Shown here piece by piece: positions 31,521 through 43,300 of a stretch of 64,000 nt of DNA. The notes under the pieces were generated by a model, which saw only the letters and a list, made by a program, of their open reading frames with translations, searched no databases and was not told where the DNA came from. Source of the stretch: Theocolax elegans (taxonomy: Eukaryota; Arthropoda; Insecta; Hymenoptera; Cerocephalidae); the NCBI GenBank assembly GCA_026168455.1, contig CM047430.1, forward strand, positions 21,594,735 to 21,658,734, given 5' to 3'. Position 1 is the stretch's first letter, and every line of letters starts with the position of its first letter. Position numbers and translations under genes: made by a program.

Positions 31521-32310
31521 AACCTTTGTAAATTGCATTATTCAACACAAAATATGCAGACGATGCAGGAATATTTTAATCAGAATTTTTACCATAATCA
31601 ATTTAACAACTCTTGCTATACATAATTCTATGCGATTGTTTTCTGCATTTTGTTAGGCAGACGATGCACTAATTGTTACCATAAAATTTTATAATAATCG
31701 TTTTGGCAACTACTACTACACATTTTCCATGCAATCGCTTTCTGCATTATCATACGCAGATGATGCAGGAATTTTGAAATCAAATTTAATACAATAATCA
31801 ATTTTACAACTATTGCTATACATAATTCTATGCGATCGTTTTGTGCATTTTGTTAGGCAGACGATGCACGAATTATTACCAAATAATTGTACAATAATCG
31901 TTTTGGCAACTACTACTACACATTTTCCATGCAATCGCTTTCTGCATTATCATACGCAGATGATGCAGGAATTTTGAAATCAAATTTAATACAATAATCA
32001 ATTTTACAACTATTGCTATACATAATTCTATGCGATCGTTTTGTGCATTTTGTTAGGCAGACGATGCACGAATTATTACCAAATAATTGTACAATAATCG
32101 TTTTGGCAACTACTACTACACATTTTCCATGCAATCGTTTTCTGCATTTTGATACGCAGATGCAAGAATTTTGAAACCAATATTATTACAATCATCAATT
32201 AAACAACAATTGCTAAATATTTTCACAATAATCAATTTGACAAATAGTGCTATACATTTTTCATATAATAGTTGGTTGCTTTTCAAAATACTGACGATGC
32301 AGGAAATTTT
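31520..32310. repeat. 200 bp tandem satellite built from two diverged 100 bp halves
   Basis: Two consecutive 200 bp units (31721-31920 and 31921-32120) are identical by eye. Flanking units at 31520-31720 and 32121-32310 are diverged. Each unit consists of two related halves of about 100 bp sharing tttctgcat...acgcagatgatgcaggaat, caataatcaattt and gcaactactactac or acaactattgctatac. This is a higher-order repeat. It gives two identical 72-codon open frames, which are not genes. Confidence 0.85.
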
Positions 32311-32579
32311 TTCAAGTTCAAATTTTTGCGAAGAATTTTTTTCACTAACTTCTTTTAGTAAAATGTTTTTGACAGTATTACTACGCTTTTCATGCATTCG
32401 TTTTCTGCATCTGATATGCTGTTCAATGCGATCATTATGTAAATTACCTTTCCCCAAATCTACTTAATAAAAATTTATATTGGCATCGTAGCTAAACGCT
32501 AGGTGGTGTTGTTGGGCATCGCAAACAGTAGTTAGATGCAGGACTAGTTGGCTAGTAGACATCAGATAAATAAAGGATC

Positions 32580-33900
32580 CATTGTCATCGTAGTCTGCAG
32601 TTAGTGGAAGATTCTATGAATGTTGTACTAAACTTCAATCCTAATCCGACCACTGACAGGGATGTGCAGATTTTAGGGATTACACTTTGACATTAACCTG
32701 GAAGTACCTAAAAAGTTTTTTTACATCAACTAATCATTTACACGTATAAAAGAAAACCGATGCATTAATTAATTGAAGAGTAAGAACAGTAACCTAATCT
32801 ACAAACGCAACTCTCATAATTACGGTCAACGGTTAATTTTTTACTCACCAGATAGTTCTAGATCCTTCACACATAATTTGATTGTACTTCTTTAGGTAGA
32901 AAATAAGATCTGCATAATGGTTTGGCGTTGGGTATTATTTCCAAAGACAGTAATATGTATGCAATCAAACATAACCTTTATTATGTGTATGCAAGGAGTA
33001 CCTGAAATTTCTCGTATTAATTACTAATATAGACAAAAGCCAGTGCATTAATTGAAGTACTTGGGATTGGTGGATGATTAGTGGACGTAAATAAGAATAG
33101 TAACCAATCAACAGGTAGAGATATCCTATGGCTACTGTAACAAGCAGGTAGATAGAAATTCCATTGCTATTATAGACAGCTGTTTGAAGTCCAATTGGCA
33201 ATTGTATTCAGCATTAGCTCGAGGATACAATGACATCATAGGTCTACTGTTAATTCGAAAATTTCACGCGTGTCGTAGCTATCTATTAGTACCTAAAGGT
33301 TACTTTTATTAAAAAAGACCAAATGAATTTCCATCACTTCAGTTTGACATTAACCTTGAAGTACCTAAAAAATTTTTTGTACATGAACTAATCATTCATA
33401 CAAATAGAGGATAATCAATGCAATAATCGAAGAGAAATAACAGTAACCTAACCTATAAACACAACTCTCATAATTACGGTGAATCAGTTAATTTCTCACC
33501 TACAAGATAGCCCGACATCCATCACACATGATTTGTTTGCAGTTCCTTGGGTAGCGATTACAATTATGTATATTTGTTTGGCGTTGGATATTATTTTCAA
33601 AGACGACGATCTATATGGTATCAAACATAACCTTAAAGTCGGACGCCACCAAACACTGGATAGCTGTGTATTTTTTTATACAAAAGCCATTGCATGAACT
33701 CCGCAACTATGATGTAGTCAGGAAAATAACATCCAGTATTTCGACATTATCACTATATACCACAATGCTCACGAAAAAACACAACAATGTTAACAAGCCG
33801 TTTTGTTATCCAACTGAAACGGTCACGACCAAAGTGAACCTCACTAGTATCGACGCGGGAAGCACAACTGTGCATGCGCGCACGGACTCTAGCCGAACGA
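32580..33900. repeat. Direct duplication with a period of about 656 bp
   Basis: The phrases gacattaacct(t/g)gaagtacc, actaatcattyacac, acaactctcataattacgg and gcgttggrtattatttyca occur in the same order in 32686-32980 and 33342-33640. The two copies are about 80 percent alike by eye. No coding region is convincing. Confidence 0.6.
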
Positions 33901-33934
33901 GAGCCTGACGCGGTTCGTTCTATCGACACTCAAG

Positions 33935-34835
33935 TCTTGATAAAAGGCCCTGATATCTTATTAATTTTTACTAATTTTTATAGTTTTCATTAATGCATAG
34001 CAATCTACTAAATAACTATCAGAATTAAATAAAAACTATTATTATTAAATAATTTAAATAACACGTGAAATTTTTTAAATTATGCGATACTCAACCTCAC
34101 TCAACGACGCGGCCGGCTAACTCGACGACTTGACGCGCGAGCCGGCCGCCTGGGCCTCCAGCTGACAATTTTTCGCTTTTATAAACGTGTTAGATTTGGT
34201 ATATCACGAGTTCATCTTGATTCTATGAATGAGTGGTTTTACATAAACAATATCCATGCATAATTATTATTTTTATTAGATATACAATATTTATATTTTT
34301 GGCATTTTAAAATGGATTTAAATACTCTTTTTAGTTTTCATTTTGATATTATTTAAAATATTTATTAGTAAATAATGAATATAAATAATATGTCTAATTT
34401 ATCAATATAAAAAAACCCATTCATACTTTGTTTAGTCAAACGAGAGATATTTAAATCGATTTAATTCCCGGGAAAAACTATTTGTAGCCTTACACACCGC
34501 CGAATGTAGCCTACGCGGCTGGCTAACTCGACGACTCGACGAGCGAGCCGGCCGCCTAGGCCTCCGGCTGACAATTTTTGCTCCTTTAAACGACCTTGAT
34601 TTTTGTTTGTCATGTTACGAATATATCTAAAGTTTATAGATGTCTAGTTTTGTACAAACAATAACCATGTACAATTTTAATTTATATTAAATAAACAATA
34701 TAAATATTATTTGAAAATTTTCACTCATTGAAACGGCTTTAAATTATTCATTTTTTTCTTCATTTTAACAAATATATATTAAATCATTATATATATTGTA
34801 AAAGTAATCTACATACTCTTATGCGTATGAAGCTA
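33935..34835. repeat. Satellite-like unit of about 400 bp with a conserved GC-rich hairpin
   Basis: Two diverged copies of an AT-rich unit (about 33960-34360 and 34370-34790) share cagtaaataatgaatataaa, aaacccattcatactttgtt, gagagatatttaaatcga and a GC-rich island at 34109-34149 and 34510-34560. A third copy lies in every unit of the array (36470-36690, 45335-45550, 54193-54410). So the array flank is the same host satellite into which the retrotransposon inserted. Confidence 0.65.
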
Positions 34836-35078
34836 TACTTTATAACGAGCGCGAGTGACGATCGGAAAAGCTCGTAGGTGATCGGGAAAGCCCGCGCGTA
34901 AGCCGCGTAAGGACTAATAAATGTCCGACGCGCAAGCTGACTGAGGAGAGTATAGAGAGTTTATGCGAGTCATCGTACATAGACACGTCGCCGGTAACGC
35001 CTTCCTTGCAAATTCGGGGCAAGTGAAAAACAATTATCGTTGACACGGATTCTTGCTCGGGTTCTCGGTTTCGCGCCG
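34836..35078. other. GC-rich flank left of the tandem array
   Basis: A single-copy, GC-rich 240 bp stretch that precedes the first repeated base of the array (35079). In the two complete units the corresponding position is occupied by the end of the retrotransposon pol region, so 35078/35079 is the left edge of the array. It could be internal sequence of a different element; I do not recognise it. Confidence 0.5.
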
Positions 35079-35397
35079 TGAAGAGTGAGTGACTCGGTGG
35101 AGTGAGCGTGCTGGTGTTAAGTGCACAGCTCCAGCGACTCCCAGGAACCTGCGAGGACGGCGAAGTTGCCGCGCGCGAGAGCCCGACGGAGAGAGGGGAA
35201 ACAGGCGAAGTCGAACGCATCGACGGGGAGAATCGAGATTTAAGGTACGTGGTGCACCACTCGCGAGCCGCCGAAGCCGTAAAGACTCTCTCTTTACGGC
35301 TATAACTTTAAGTTAGGAATCGGCGGATCTCGCCCGCGCGCGACGGCGAGAAGCTAACGGGCGACCGCGTACGCGTGCTAGAAAGAGAGAAAGTACG

Positions 35398-35844
35398 AGT
35401 AACCCCGGTGGTTACACCTCGTCGCGAGACCTCACGCGGCCTATATACGGCTTCTGTCATTTGCTTATTCTTTGTCAAACTTTATTTCTATTTCTTTAAC
35501 TTGAATAAAATTCATATGTAATCAATATACGAGTACGAGTTTGATTATTGATTACCGGCGTATGTTATTCCCGTTATCCCGAATACCGCCCTCTCCGTTT
35601 CAGGAGCGGCCGAGGTAAACTTACCGCGAATTTATCCCTTTTATTCGTGGTCCTTTTCAGCTCACGACGCTTTAGCTGTACAAAGCCGCGAGATCGGCAA
35701 GTGATCGCAACGGTAGGTCGTGCGCGGGGTTCACTGATTTGAATCCACCGCGCACTCTCGGAGCACCGTCTAGGGAGTATAACTAGGCAGTGCCGTAGCA
35801 ACCGATCCCTTTACCCCTACCGACGCGAAAGATTTTACCCCGTT

Positions 35845-35847
<3 letters not shown>
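35398..35847 (+). mobile_element. LTR (unit 0)
   Basis: This 450 bp LTR opens with AGTAACCCCGG and closes with CCCCGTTACA, so its tips form the short inverted repeat GTAAC/GTTAC (canonical TGTAAC/GTTACA with one change). It has a TATA box (ctatata, 35441-35447) and a polyadenylation signal AATAAA at 35504-35509. A polypurine tract agaaagagagaaag lies just before it at 35380-35393. It carries the 3'-LTR version of the diagnostic bases and is followed by (AT)16 and host satellite. Confidence 0.8.
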
Positions 35848-35881
<34 letters not shown>

Positions 35882-36015
35882 AGTTTTGTATTAATGTGAT
35901 AACCAAGTATATTTATTATTTTTTTTATTAAATAAACAACATAAATATTATTGTCATTTTTGGCTTTATGAATAAATAAATATAATTATGAATAATTAAT
36001 ATTTATCAGTAAATA

Positions 36016-36428
36016 CAGCGACACGGTGGCGGAGTGGCGGAGACGCACCTCGGCCGGTCACGGAAGTTAAGCAGCACTGAGTGCGGTTCGCACTTGGATG
36101 GGTTTGGCTTTCGTGGCGGGTTAGGTGTTTTTTCACACTTCACAACGTGAGCGGGAGGTGTGAAACATTCGGTTTCGGTGTCAAGGCCTACGCAATGTGA
36201 CTTTGACACACAAAAAGAATGTTTCGAATACACCGGCCATCTCGGATGAGGTTTTCCCTGCTTCACAGGTTTCCCTCATCCACGGGCATAACCCCGGGCG
36301 AATGCGAGATGGTGGGGTTTTTAAGGGAGGGATAAAGCACCCACACATAGGTGGTAGGTGAACACCGTTAAAGTCCCCAGGGGGATAAACGGTAGGAAGT
36401 GCCAGGAAAAAGAGAGCACAAATCAAGA

Positions 36429-36460
<32 letters not shown>
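36016..36460 (+). mobile_element. SINE derived from 5S rRNA (unit 0 copy)
   Basis: The head, at about 36045-36110, contains cacggaagttaagcagcact and gtgcggttcgcacttggatg, which match the internal promoter (boxes A to C) of 5S rRNA. A body of about 310 bp of unknown origin follows, then a poly(A) tail of 30. A 14 bp target-site duplication, tttatcagtaaata, flanks it at 36002-36015 and 36461-36474. This is the structure of a SINE3-type element transcribed by RNA polymerase III and mobilised by a LINE. The 3' body may match a partner LINE not present here. Confidence 0.85.
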
Positions 36461-36463
<3 letters not shown>

Positions 36464-36474
36464 ATCAGTAAATA

Positions 36475-37278
36475 ATAAATATAAATAATATTTATAATTT
36501 GTCAATATAGAAAAACCCATTGTTACTTTGTTCAGTCAAACGAGAGATATTTAAATCGAGTTAATCCCCCGGAAAAACGATTTCTAACCTTACACACCAA
36601 CGAATATAGCCTACGCGGTCGGCTAACTCGACGACTCGACGCGCGAGCCGGCCGCGTAGGCCTCCAGCTGACAATTTTTCGTGTTTTCAGTACCGAGTAA
36701 ACTTGGTAATCGTGCAACGGCACACGAGCCGCGAGAACTAGGTATCCGAAAATAGCGCGTGCGCATGCGTATACGTACTCTGGTATAGCGAGAGATATAT
36801 CGAGAGAGAGAAAGGGAGAACGATGGGTAGAGCGAGTGATTGATAGAGGGAGAAATGGAGAGAGAGAGATGGGAGCATGCAAGACAGCCGTGGTCTCTAA
36901 ATAACAATATTTCCTGTTTTGTCGTATTTGTTTTCCATTGTTTCCCCGTATAAATAGCTAAGAATGTCGTCGTTCTATAATGCATAAGCACTACTATTAT
37001 TTTATGTCTTTTATAGATATAAGGCCGGTGTATGAATTATGGTATTTAACGCCATATTGCTACAACCATTTGCGCATGTGCTTCCACGCTAAGTATACAT
37101 TACAAAGTACAGACTACGCGCGTCGCGCACTCAAGCGGCGAAATTGGTACTAAGAAAACTTTGTCAATAATATAAACTATTTATTTTTTGTCTATATTAT
37201 GTAAATCCCAAATACAGAAGCACTAGATAATGGTGTAATATGTCTTTCTACAAAGTTCCAGATCAATACAACAAGGAC
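36475..37278. other. Host flank in unit 0: satellite remainder and left arm of a palindrome
   Basis: 36475-36690 is the host satellite with its GC hairpin (36610-36660). 36690-37200 is unrecognised sequence with purine-rich stretches (36790-36870). 37200-37278 is the left arm of the palindrome that is complete at 54928-55126. The same stretch recurs at 45335-46138 and 54193-54997. Frames on the minus strand here carry no motifs. Confidence 0.6.
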
Positions 37279-37610
37279 ATGTAATCAATATCCGAGTACG
37301 AGTTTGATTATTGATTACCGGCGTATGTTATTCCCGTTATCCCGAATACCGCCCTCTCCGTTTCAGGAGCGGCCGAGGTAAACTTACCGCGAATTTGTCC
37401 CTTTTATTCGCGGTCCTTTTCAGCTCACGACGCTTTATCTGTACAAAGACGCGAGATCGGCAAGTGATCGCAACGGTAGGTCGTGCGCGGGGTTCACTAA
37501 TTTGAATCCGCCGCGCACTCTCGGAGCACCGCCTAGGGAGTATAACTAGGCAGTGCCGTAGCAACCGATCCCTTTACCCCTATCGACGCGAAAGATTTTA
37601 CCCCGTTACA
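37279..37610 (+). mobile_element. 5' LTR, truncated (unit 1)
   Basis: The last 331 bp of the LTR, directly followed by the primer-binding site. It begins at atgtaatcaatat, which in a full LTR lies just after the AATAAA signal; the first 118 bp with the TATA box are missing. By eye it differs from the 3' LTR at about nine positions (for example tatccgag against tatacgag, and gcctaggg against gtctaggg). These are the two diverged LTRs of one old insertion. Without its promoter the copy cannot be transcribed from its own LTR. Confidence 0.85.
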
Positions 37611-37612
37611 AC

Positions 37613-37629
37613 TGGCGCCCAAATACGTG
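37613..37629 (+). promoter_or_regulatory. Primer-binding site (unit 1)
   Basis: The LTR ends in gttaca and two bases later reads tggcgcccaaatacg. TGGCGCC is complementary to the CCA-containing 3' end of a tRNA. It fixes the LTR end and the plus-strand orientation. The same site in unit 2 is 46473-46489. Confidence 0.75.
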
Positions 37630-38525
37630 TAGATTAGGGATTACACCGGATTAATTATCACAGAGAAGTGATAATTAATTTTACGAATTATTTATTTATT
37701 TAATAATAAGAAATTTTTAACAAGAATAAAGATTTTACTACCAAGTGGGTAGTAAAAGCCGAAAAGCCGCCGTGGTATTTGCGGACAAATACCACAACGT
37801 GAGGTCGACCCTGCGACTCAATTAGATTAATTTCCATCTCTCTCTCTCTCGAATCGTCTCGTTTTCGGCGGATTGAGACAATTATTCCTAAATAGTTAAC
37901 TCAAAATTCAACAAAGCGAATTGTAAAGCCTGCGCAAGGTTACAAACTTGAACCTGGTAGAATTGAAGCTTTTCGGACGGACATAACCTGGCCCGACGTC
38001 CTAATATTTATAGGTTAGGATAACAAATCCATGTTTATGCGATTGTAAGTGAGGTCTCGCGTGCGGTTTAAATAATTTAGATAATGATAAGATATTAATT
38101 TGTTTCTGATTAAGTTACTTAATTTATTTAAATTCACTAATTTAAGAAGATTTAGTTGCGATAGACCTCGAGCCAGGTTAACAAGTTAATTTAACGAGTA
38201 GATAAGAAAAATCTGGTATATTATTAATTTTTAAATTCAAATTGTCCTCGGTTTTCTTTGATAGTTCTCTAGTAAATGATAATAGAGTTCAAGAGAACCT
38301 GTCCGAAAAGCTAGAAGTGCATTTATGGATAGCAGATTCAAGTGAGTGGCTATATATCTTAGGGAAAAGATAATTCCTTCAACTTTTGGCCTAATAATTT
38401 TAATTTTTCTTTGCTGCAACGCAAATTAAAATAGAATAACCTTGCGCACGCCAGGCCACAGTGTACCAAAAATAGAGATTTTTGTTTATTTGAAGTTATC
38501 CGCGAGCGATAATTAAATAAGCGCA
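37630..38525 (+). other. Untranslated leader of the retrotransposon (unit 1)
   Basis: About 900 bp between the primer-binding site and the first gag Met. AT-rich, with a hairpin-like tactaccaagtgggtagta at 37736-37754 and a CT run near 37838-37850. No open frame of note on the plus strand. Unit 2 has the same stretch at 46490-47385. Confidence 0.5.
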
Positions 38526-40351
38526 ATGGCCGACCGAAACGCCGACAGTTTGGCCCAACGAGACGAGGACATTATAGTACTGATGGACGAGTGGATCCAC
38601 ACCCAAAACGCAGCACAAATCGAGGCTCACCTAGAACAGATGGAGCTTCGACTTGATGGTTCCCGCTATCAAAAGGCGGAATGCCTACAGCAATGGCTGC
38701 TAGGAAATTATTCGGCCGACGAGTTCAGTCAAGAAACTGACACCGTCAATGACCGGATGAGGCGGGTCGAGAAGCGGACAGAAGTGATCCGCCGAGTCGG
38801 GGAGAAAACGCCAGGAGCGTTACCTAATGAGAAAGGTACGCACCTGATTGAGGAAAATCTAGTAGTCAATCTGACTGGATAACGCTAATAGCGACCGATG
38901 GGACGCCATTTGACGTGCCGCGGCTATTCTCCACATGTCTGGCAGAACAAATTGCCAAGATAAAAGCTCTACAAGAGCAAATGGAAAGTATGGCGGCACA
39001 GATAACGAGGCTAACCGATGCCGTAAGCCACATGACGTCCCAAAGAGCATCAAGTACGCGATTGGAACCACTAGGCCCAAGTCCACGTGTCCAATTTCAG
39101 GACACGTATACCTGCTACTGGCCAGAGGAGTCACCGGTTCAGCAAGAGGACGCACGACTACAGCCCCAAACGCCAGGACCAGCTCCTAGCGCTACCCTGG
39201 GCGGAGCTTGGGGGGGGTGAGACACCTGGGTACCAGGAAGGCCCCCATGTGAAGAAAGTTCACCCTTAAGGCCCCAAGCGTCGTGCGTCCAAGAACAACC
39301 GTCCTGGGCTTCGCGCTCATTTAACCCCACACGCGACCGAGGCGAGATCGTGAGAAAGAGGGAAATAAAGTACTCAGGGGACGGGAGCGAGAGCATTAAC
39401 AGCTTCTTAGAGCGCGTGGATGACTGCAGAGTCCTAGCAAACATGACGCAGGATGAAGTCCTTCCTTCTCTTTCGCAGTTGCTGGTGGAAGACGCCTCAA
39501 GGTGGTACCGCAATAACAAAGGAAAGTGGAGGAATTGGGACGAATTCACGTGCTCAATCAAACGCTGGTACGGAGCCAGCGAAACTTACCAAGAGAAGCT
39601 GATCCTTGAATGCACCTCACGTACTCAGGGCGAAGACGAACCGGTACGTGAGTACATGAATTGCATGATAGGCATGCTACAAAAGCTCGTCTCCAAGCCT
39701 AGCGAGAGGAAACAGGTAGATCACCTCTACCGAAACATGCTGCCGAGAATCCAGCGCCGGTTCAAGCGAATCGAGGCGCAGACAATCGACCAGCTATTTG
39801 ACTTGGCCCGCGAAGCGGAGAGGCTGCAAGAGCGCGAAAAGCTCTACAAACCACCTCCAATGGAAGGGGAGCTGGTGCGGCCGGAGTTCGTGTATAAGGC
39901 CAAGAAGAAGTCAGAGAAGGCTCCTCCGAAGGTAAAGGTAGCAGCGGTGGAATCCGATAAATCCACCACCGGCAAGAATCTGGTGGAGCTGGACGCGATT
40001 CTTACCCAGCTGAAGAAGCTGCTACCAAGTGAGAACGGGGGCGCAGCCGGGAGTAGCAAACCAGGACGTCCTAAGAGTGTATGGCGGTTTGCTCAGAAAA
40101 AGAAACCGCCGAACCGGCCCGGAGAGCAGAGGGGCCAATACGAGAAGCCCCACGGCGGAAAGAGCGCGGAAGGAGGGCCAAGCATGACGCCCTTTGATAC
40201 GAGCAAACCGATTTCCTGCAATGGGTGCGGTAAGCTTACGTATTTTCGCCGCCATTGCCTTTACTGCAATAAGGGAAACGCCTCCAACGGGAAACGAACC
40301 CAAGGGCCAGAGAGTCCCCGAGATGCCCAGAAGCTCTGGCCCACGGAATAA
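38526..40351 (+). pseudogene. Gypsy Gag (unit 1), broken
   Basis: First part 38526-38882: MADRNADSLAQRDEDIIVLM and following helices. The frame then shifts, and 38884-40351 continues in another frame with a coiled coil (LAEQIAKIKALQEQ), one TGA at about 39218 next to a run of eight G, and the capsid part (INSFLERVDDCRVLANMTQD, LVEDASRWYRNNKGKW, LYRNMLPRIQRRFKRIEAQT). Near the end is a knuckle CNGCGKLTYFRRHC in which the zinc-binding His is replaced by Tyr. A basic, Pro/Lys-rich stretch precedes it. Identical in unit 2. Confidence 0.75.
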
Positions 40352-43300
40352 ACGAGACCGCGCGGAGCTCATCCGCGGCGGGATAGACTCGATGAAGCCA
40401 GAGGAGCACAGGAAGGGAATCGATTCCCAAGATTCTAGTCCTCAAGGTCAGCAGGAGCCACACCGGCGCTACCGTCCAGAGGACGAGACGCGCTGGTGGC
40501 TCCAAGCGGAAATAGGCGATTTCCGGATCAGAGCCCTGTACGATCCTGGAGCTTCGACTACGGTAATGGGGTCTAATGGCCTCACAATCGCTACCGCCCT
40601 GGGAAAATCGCTCTCTACCGAAAACGCGTGGAGAGTGAAATTGTCTGATGGACATGCACAATCACTGAGTGGGCACGTAATGTTGCCTTTCACCATCGGT
40701 GGTGAGACCAAGGAGCTCAGGGTTGCCATTATGCCAAATCTGGACGCCGAATGTTACGTAAGAGTCAATTTCGTACGTGCATTTCGTGCAGTTCTAGACC
40801 CAGACGCTGATCAGCTGTTCTTCAAAAACAGCAAAGCCCACGTCCAGTTAGAGGTAGCTAGCTTGGACGGGGGTACGGCTTCCTTGTCGTCAGCAGGGGT
40901 TGCTGACGCAACCGAGAGTCAACGCGAGGAATTGCGTCAGCTGTTGGACCGAGTTCTATCCAACACCATGCCAAAGATCGGTCAATCTCACGACGTCGAG
41001 CACACAATCGACGTCGGATCAGCCAAGCCGATCAAGCAGCGGTACTACCCGGTCTCGGACAAAATCCAAGAAGAAATGCACCGCCAAGTGAAGGAGATGC
41101 TTGACTCCGGGGTCATTGAGCCCTCGACCAGCGGATGGTCCAGCCCGGTGGTGATGGCGAGAAAGGATGACAATTCTAGACGGTTTTGTATCGACTTCAG
41201 AAAAGTCAACGCTTTAACAAAACCAGATGCATATCCTTTGCCTTTCATGCACGATATACTGCGCAAACTAAGAAAGGCTCGCTATATCTACACTCTCGAC
41301 ATGAATTGCGCCTATCATCAGATACCGTTGCAAGTCGAGTCGCGCCCTATTACTGCTTTCACAGTTCCTGGATTGAGACTGTTCCAGTTCACGAGGGTGC
41401 CGTACGGATTGGCATACGCGGGGGCGACCTTTCAACGGATGATAGACCAAGTCGTAGGACCAGACCTGGCGTCGCACGCTTATGCTTACCTTGATGATAT
41501 TATCGTCGTGTCGGAGATATTCGAGGATCATAAGCGTTACCTAGAGGAAGTCCTTAAAAGACTGGCAGAAGCTGGACTTTCAATAAACCGGGATAAGTGC
41601 GTTTTTTTGTAAGTCAGAGGTTAAGTATCTTGGCGTACTGGTAATCCGAGTCGGAGTACGTCCCGATCCCGCCAAGATAGAGCCGATAAAAGAGTATCCG
41701 GCTCCGAAGAATATTAAACTGCTTCGCCGTTTCCTCGGTATGGCTTCTTGGCATAGGCGATTTATGCCAGATTACGCGACAATCGCAGAACCCTTGACGC
41801 GTTTAACCAAGAAGAACCAGCGGTATGAGTGGCTTGATGAGCAAGAGCAAGCCTTCCAACAGCTCAAGGCCGTCTTAATGACAGCACCGATTCTGCAGCG
41901 TCCTGTTCCAAATGGGCAGTACATACTGCAGACAGACGCCAGTGACACCGGTATAGGGGCTGTGCTACTCCAACTCGTGGATGGAGACGAAAGAGTTTTG
42001 GAGTACGCAAGTCAGATCTTGTCCTCAGCCGAGAGGAATTACAGTGTCACCGAACGAGAATGTTTAGCCGTTGTCTGGGCAATAAAGAAGTTCAGGCGGT
42101 ATATAGAAGGTTACGAGTTTCGAATTGTAACCGACCACAACAGTTTGCGTTGGCTCTGCAATATGCGCAACCCAACGAGTCGTCTCGCAAGATGGGCTCT
42201 CGAACTCCAAGCGCACACCTTCACGATTGAGCACAAGAAAGGTGCGCTTAATCATGTTCCAGACGCGCTCTCCAGAATGTATGAAGAGGGAGAGCCGACG
42301 ATAGCCTCAGTCTCTTGGAGCGACACCACTGTTGACCCGTGGTATCTCTCCTGGGTAAAGGATGTATCAGAGAGACCACGGGAATTCCCCGAATGGAAAG
42401 TAGTAAGGGGAAATCTATATACTTATTGGCCTGATCCACCTTAGAGGACGTCATGGAAGACCCCGAGGCATGGAAGATGGTAGTGCCTCGAGAGAATCGG
42501 CCGTCGATTCTAAGAGAATGTCACGACGATCCAACTGCTGGCTACTTAGGTCGCGAAAAAGACTTTCGCACGGGTTGCCAGATTATACTATTGGCCCCGA
42601 TACTATGCGGAGGTAGGTGACTACGTGCGGAAATGTCAAATCTGCCAGCAGTGTAAGGTAGAGCAGCAATCGCCTAGAGGCCTAATGGGCCGAAGAGTAG
42701 TTGAAAGACCTTGGCAGGTAGTCGCAGGTGATGTGACTGGACATTACCTCGCTCTACCCACGGATTCGAGTACATTCTAGTCTTCCAGGACTTATTTACG
42801 CGCTGGATTGAAGCGGTCCCAATTAGAAAAGCAAACGCAAAGACCATAGTAAAGGAGTGACACGAGCGTGTCCTCATGCGTTTCGGCACGCCGGAAGTAT
42901 TTCACTCCGATAATGGGACCGAGTTCAAAAACAAGATGGTCGACGACTATCTTAAAGAAAAGGGAGTGTACCATACGACGACACCTCCTTACCACCCTCG
43001 AGCAAACCCCGTAGAAAGGTCGAACCGCACGCTTAAGGCAATGGTAGCTTCGTACATCAAGGAAAAGCATACCAGCTGGGACGAAAAGCTACCACAACTA
43101 CAAAGCTCGAAAGGGTGGAGCCCGGCAATGTTGAACTACGGTCGACAGCCAGAGCCACCTAGCACGGACCGGCGAGAGCAAGAAGAGCTTGTACAAGAAC
43201 GGTTTGATCAGCAGCGGCTCCAGGACTGGTCTGAGAGACTGTCCAGGCTAACCGAGTTGCACAAAGTGGCCTCCGAGAATGCCGCCGTGGCTCAAGTGAG

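Noticed and set aside
31716..32134. Two identical 72-codon frames, apparently duplicated genes
   Set aside because: They are shadows of the 200 bp satellite and have no motif.
34836..35078. Missing 5' part of the array LTR
   Set aside because: The stretch is absent next to the other two full LTRs, so it cannot be part of the LTR.
35089..35316. Arg-rich frames repeated three times near the LTRs
   Set aside because: They lie in the untranslated 3' region of the retrotransposon, overlap in several frames and show only composition bias.
36016..36120. A genuine 5S rRNA gene
   Set aside because: Only the internal-promoter part matches, the sequence continues into an unrelated body with a poly(A) tail, and target-site duplications flank it.
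36532..36991. Minus-strand Ser/Arg-rich frames in the host flank, present in three copies
   Set aside because: No domain or motif; repetition is explained by the tandem array.
35079..37610. A single 2.5 kb composite LTR (TGAAGAG...GTTACA)
   Set aside because: The block contains a complete 450 bp LTR, host satellite with a SINE and its own target-site duplication, and a second diverged LTR end; the old LTR at 14789 also supports the 450 bp unit.
41186..41531. Frames of about 100 codons opposite or beside the RT
   Set aside because: Shadows of the GC-balanced Pol frame.
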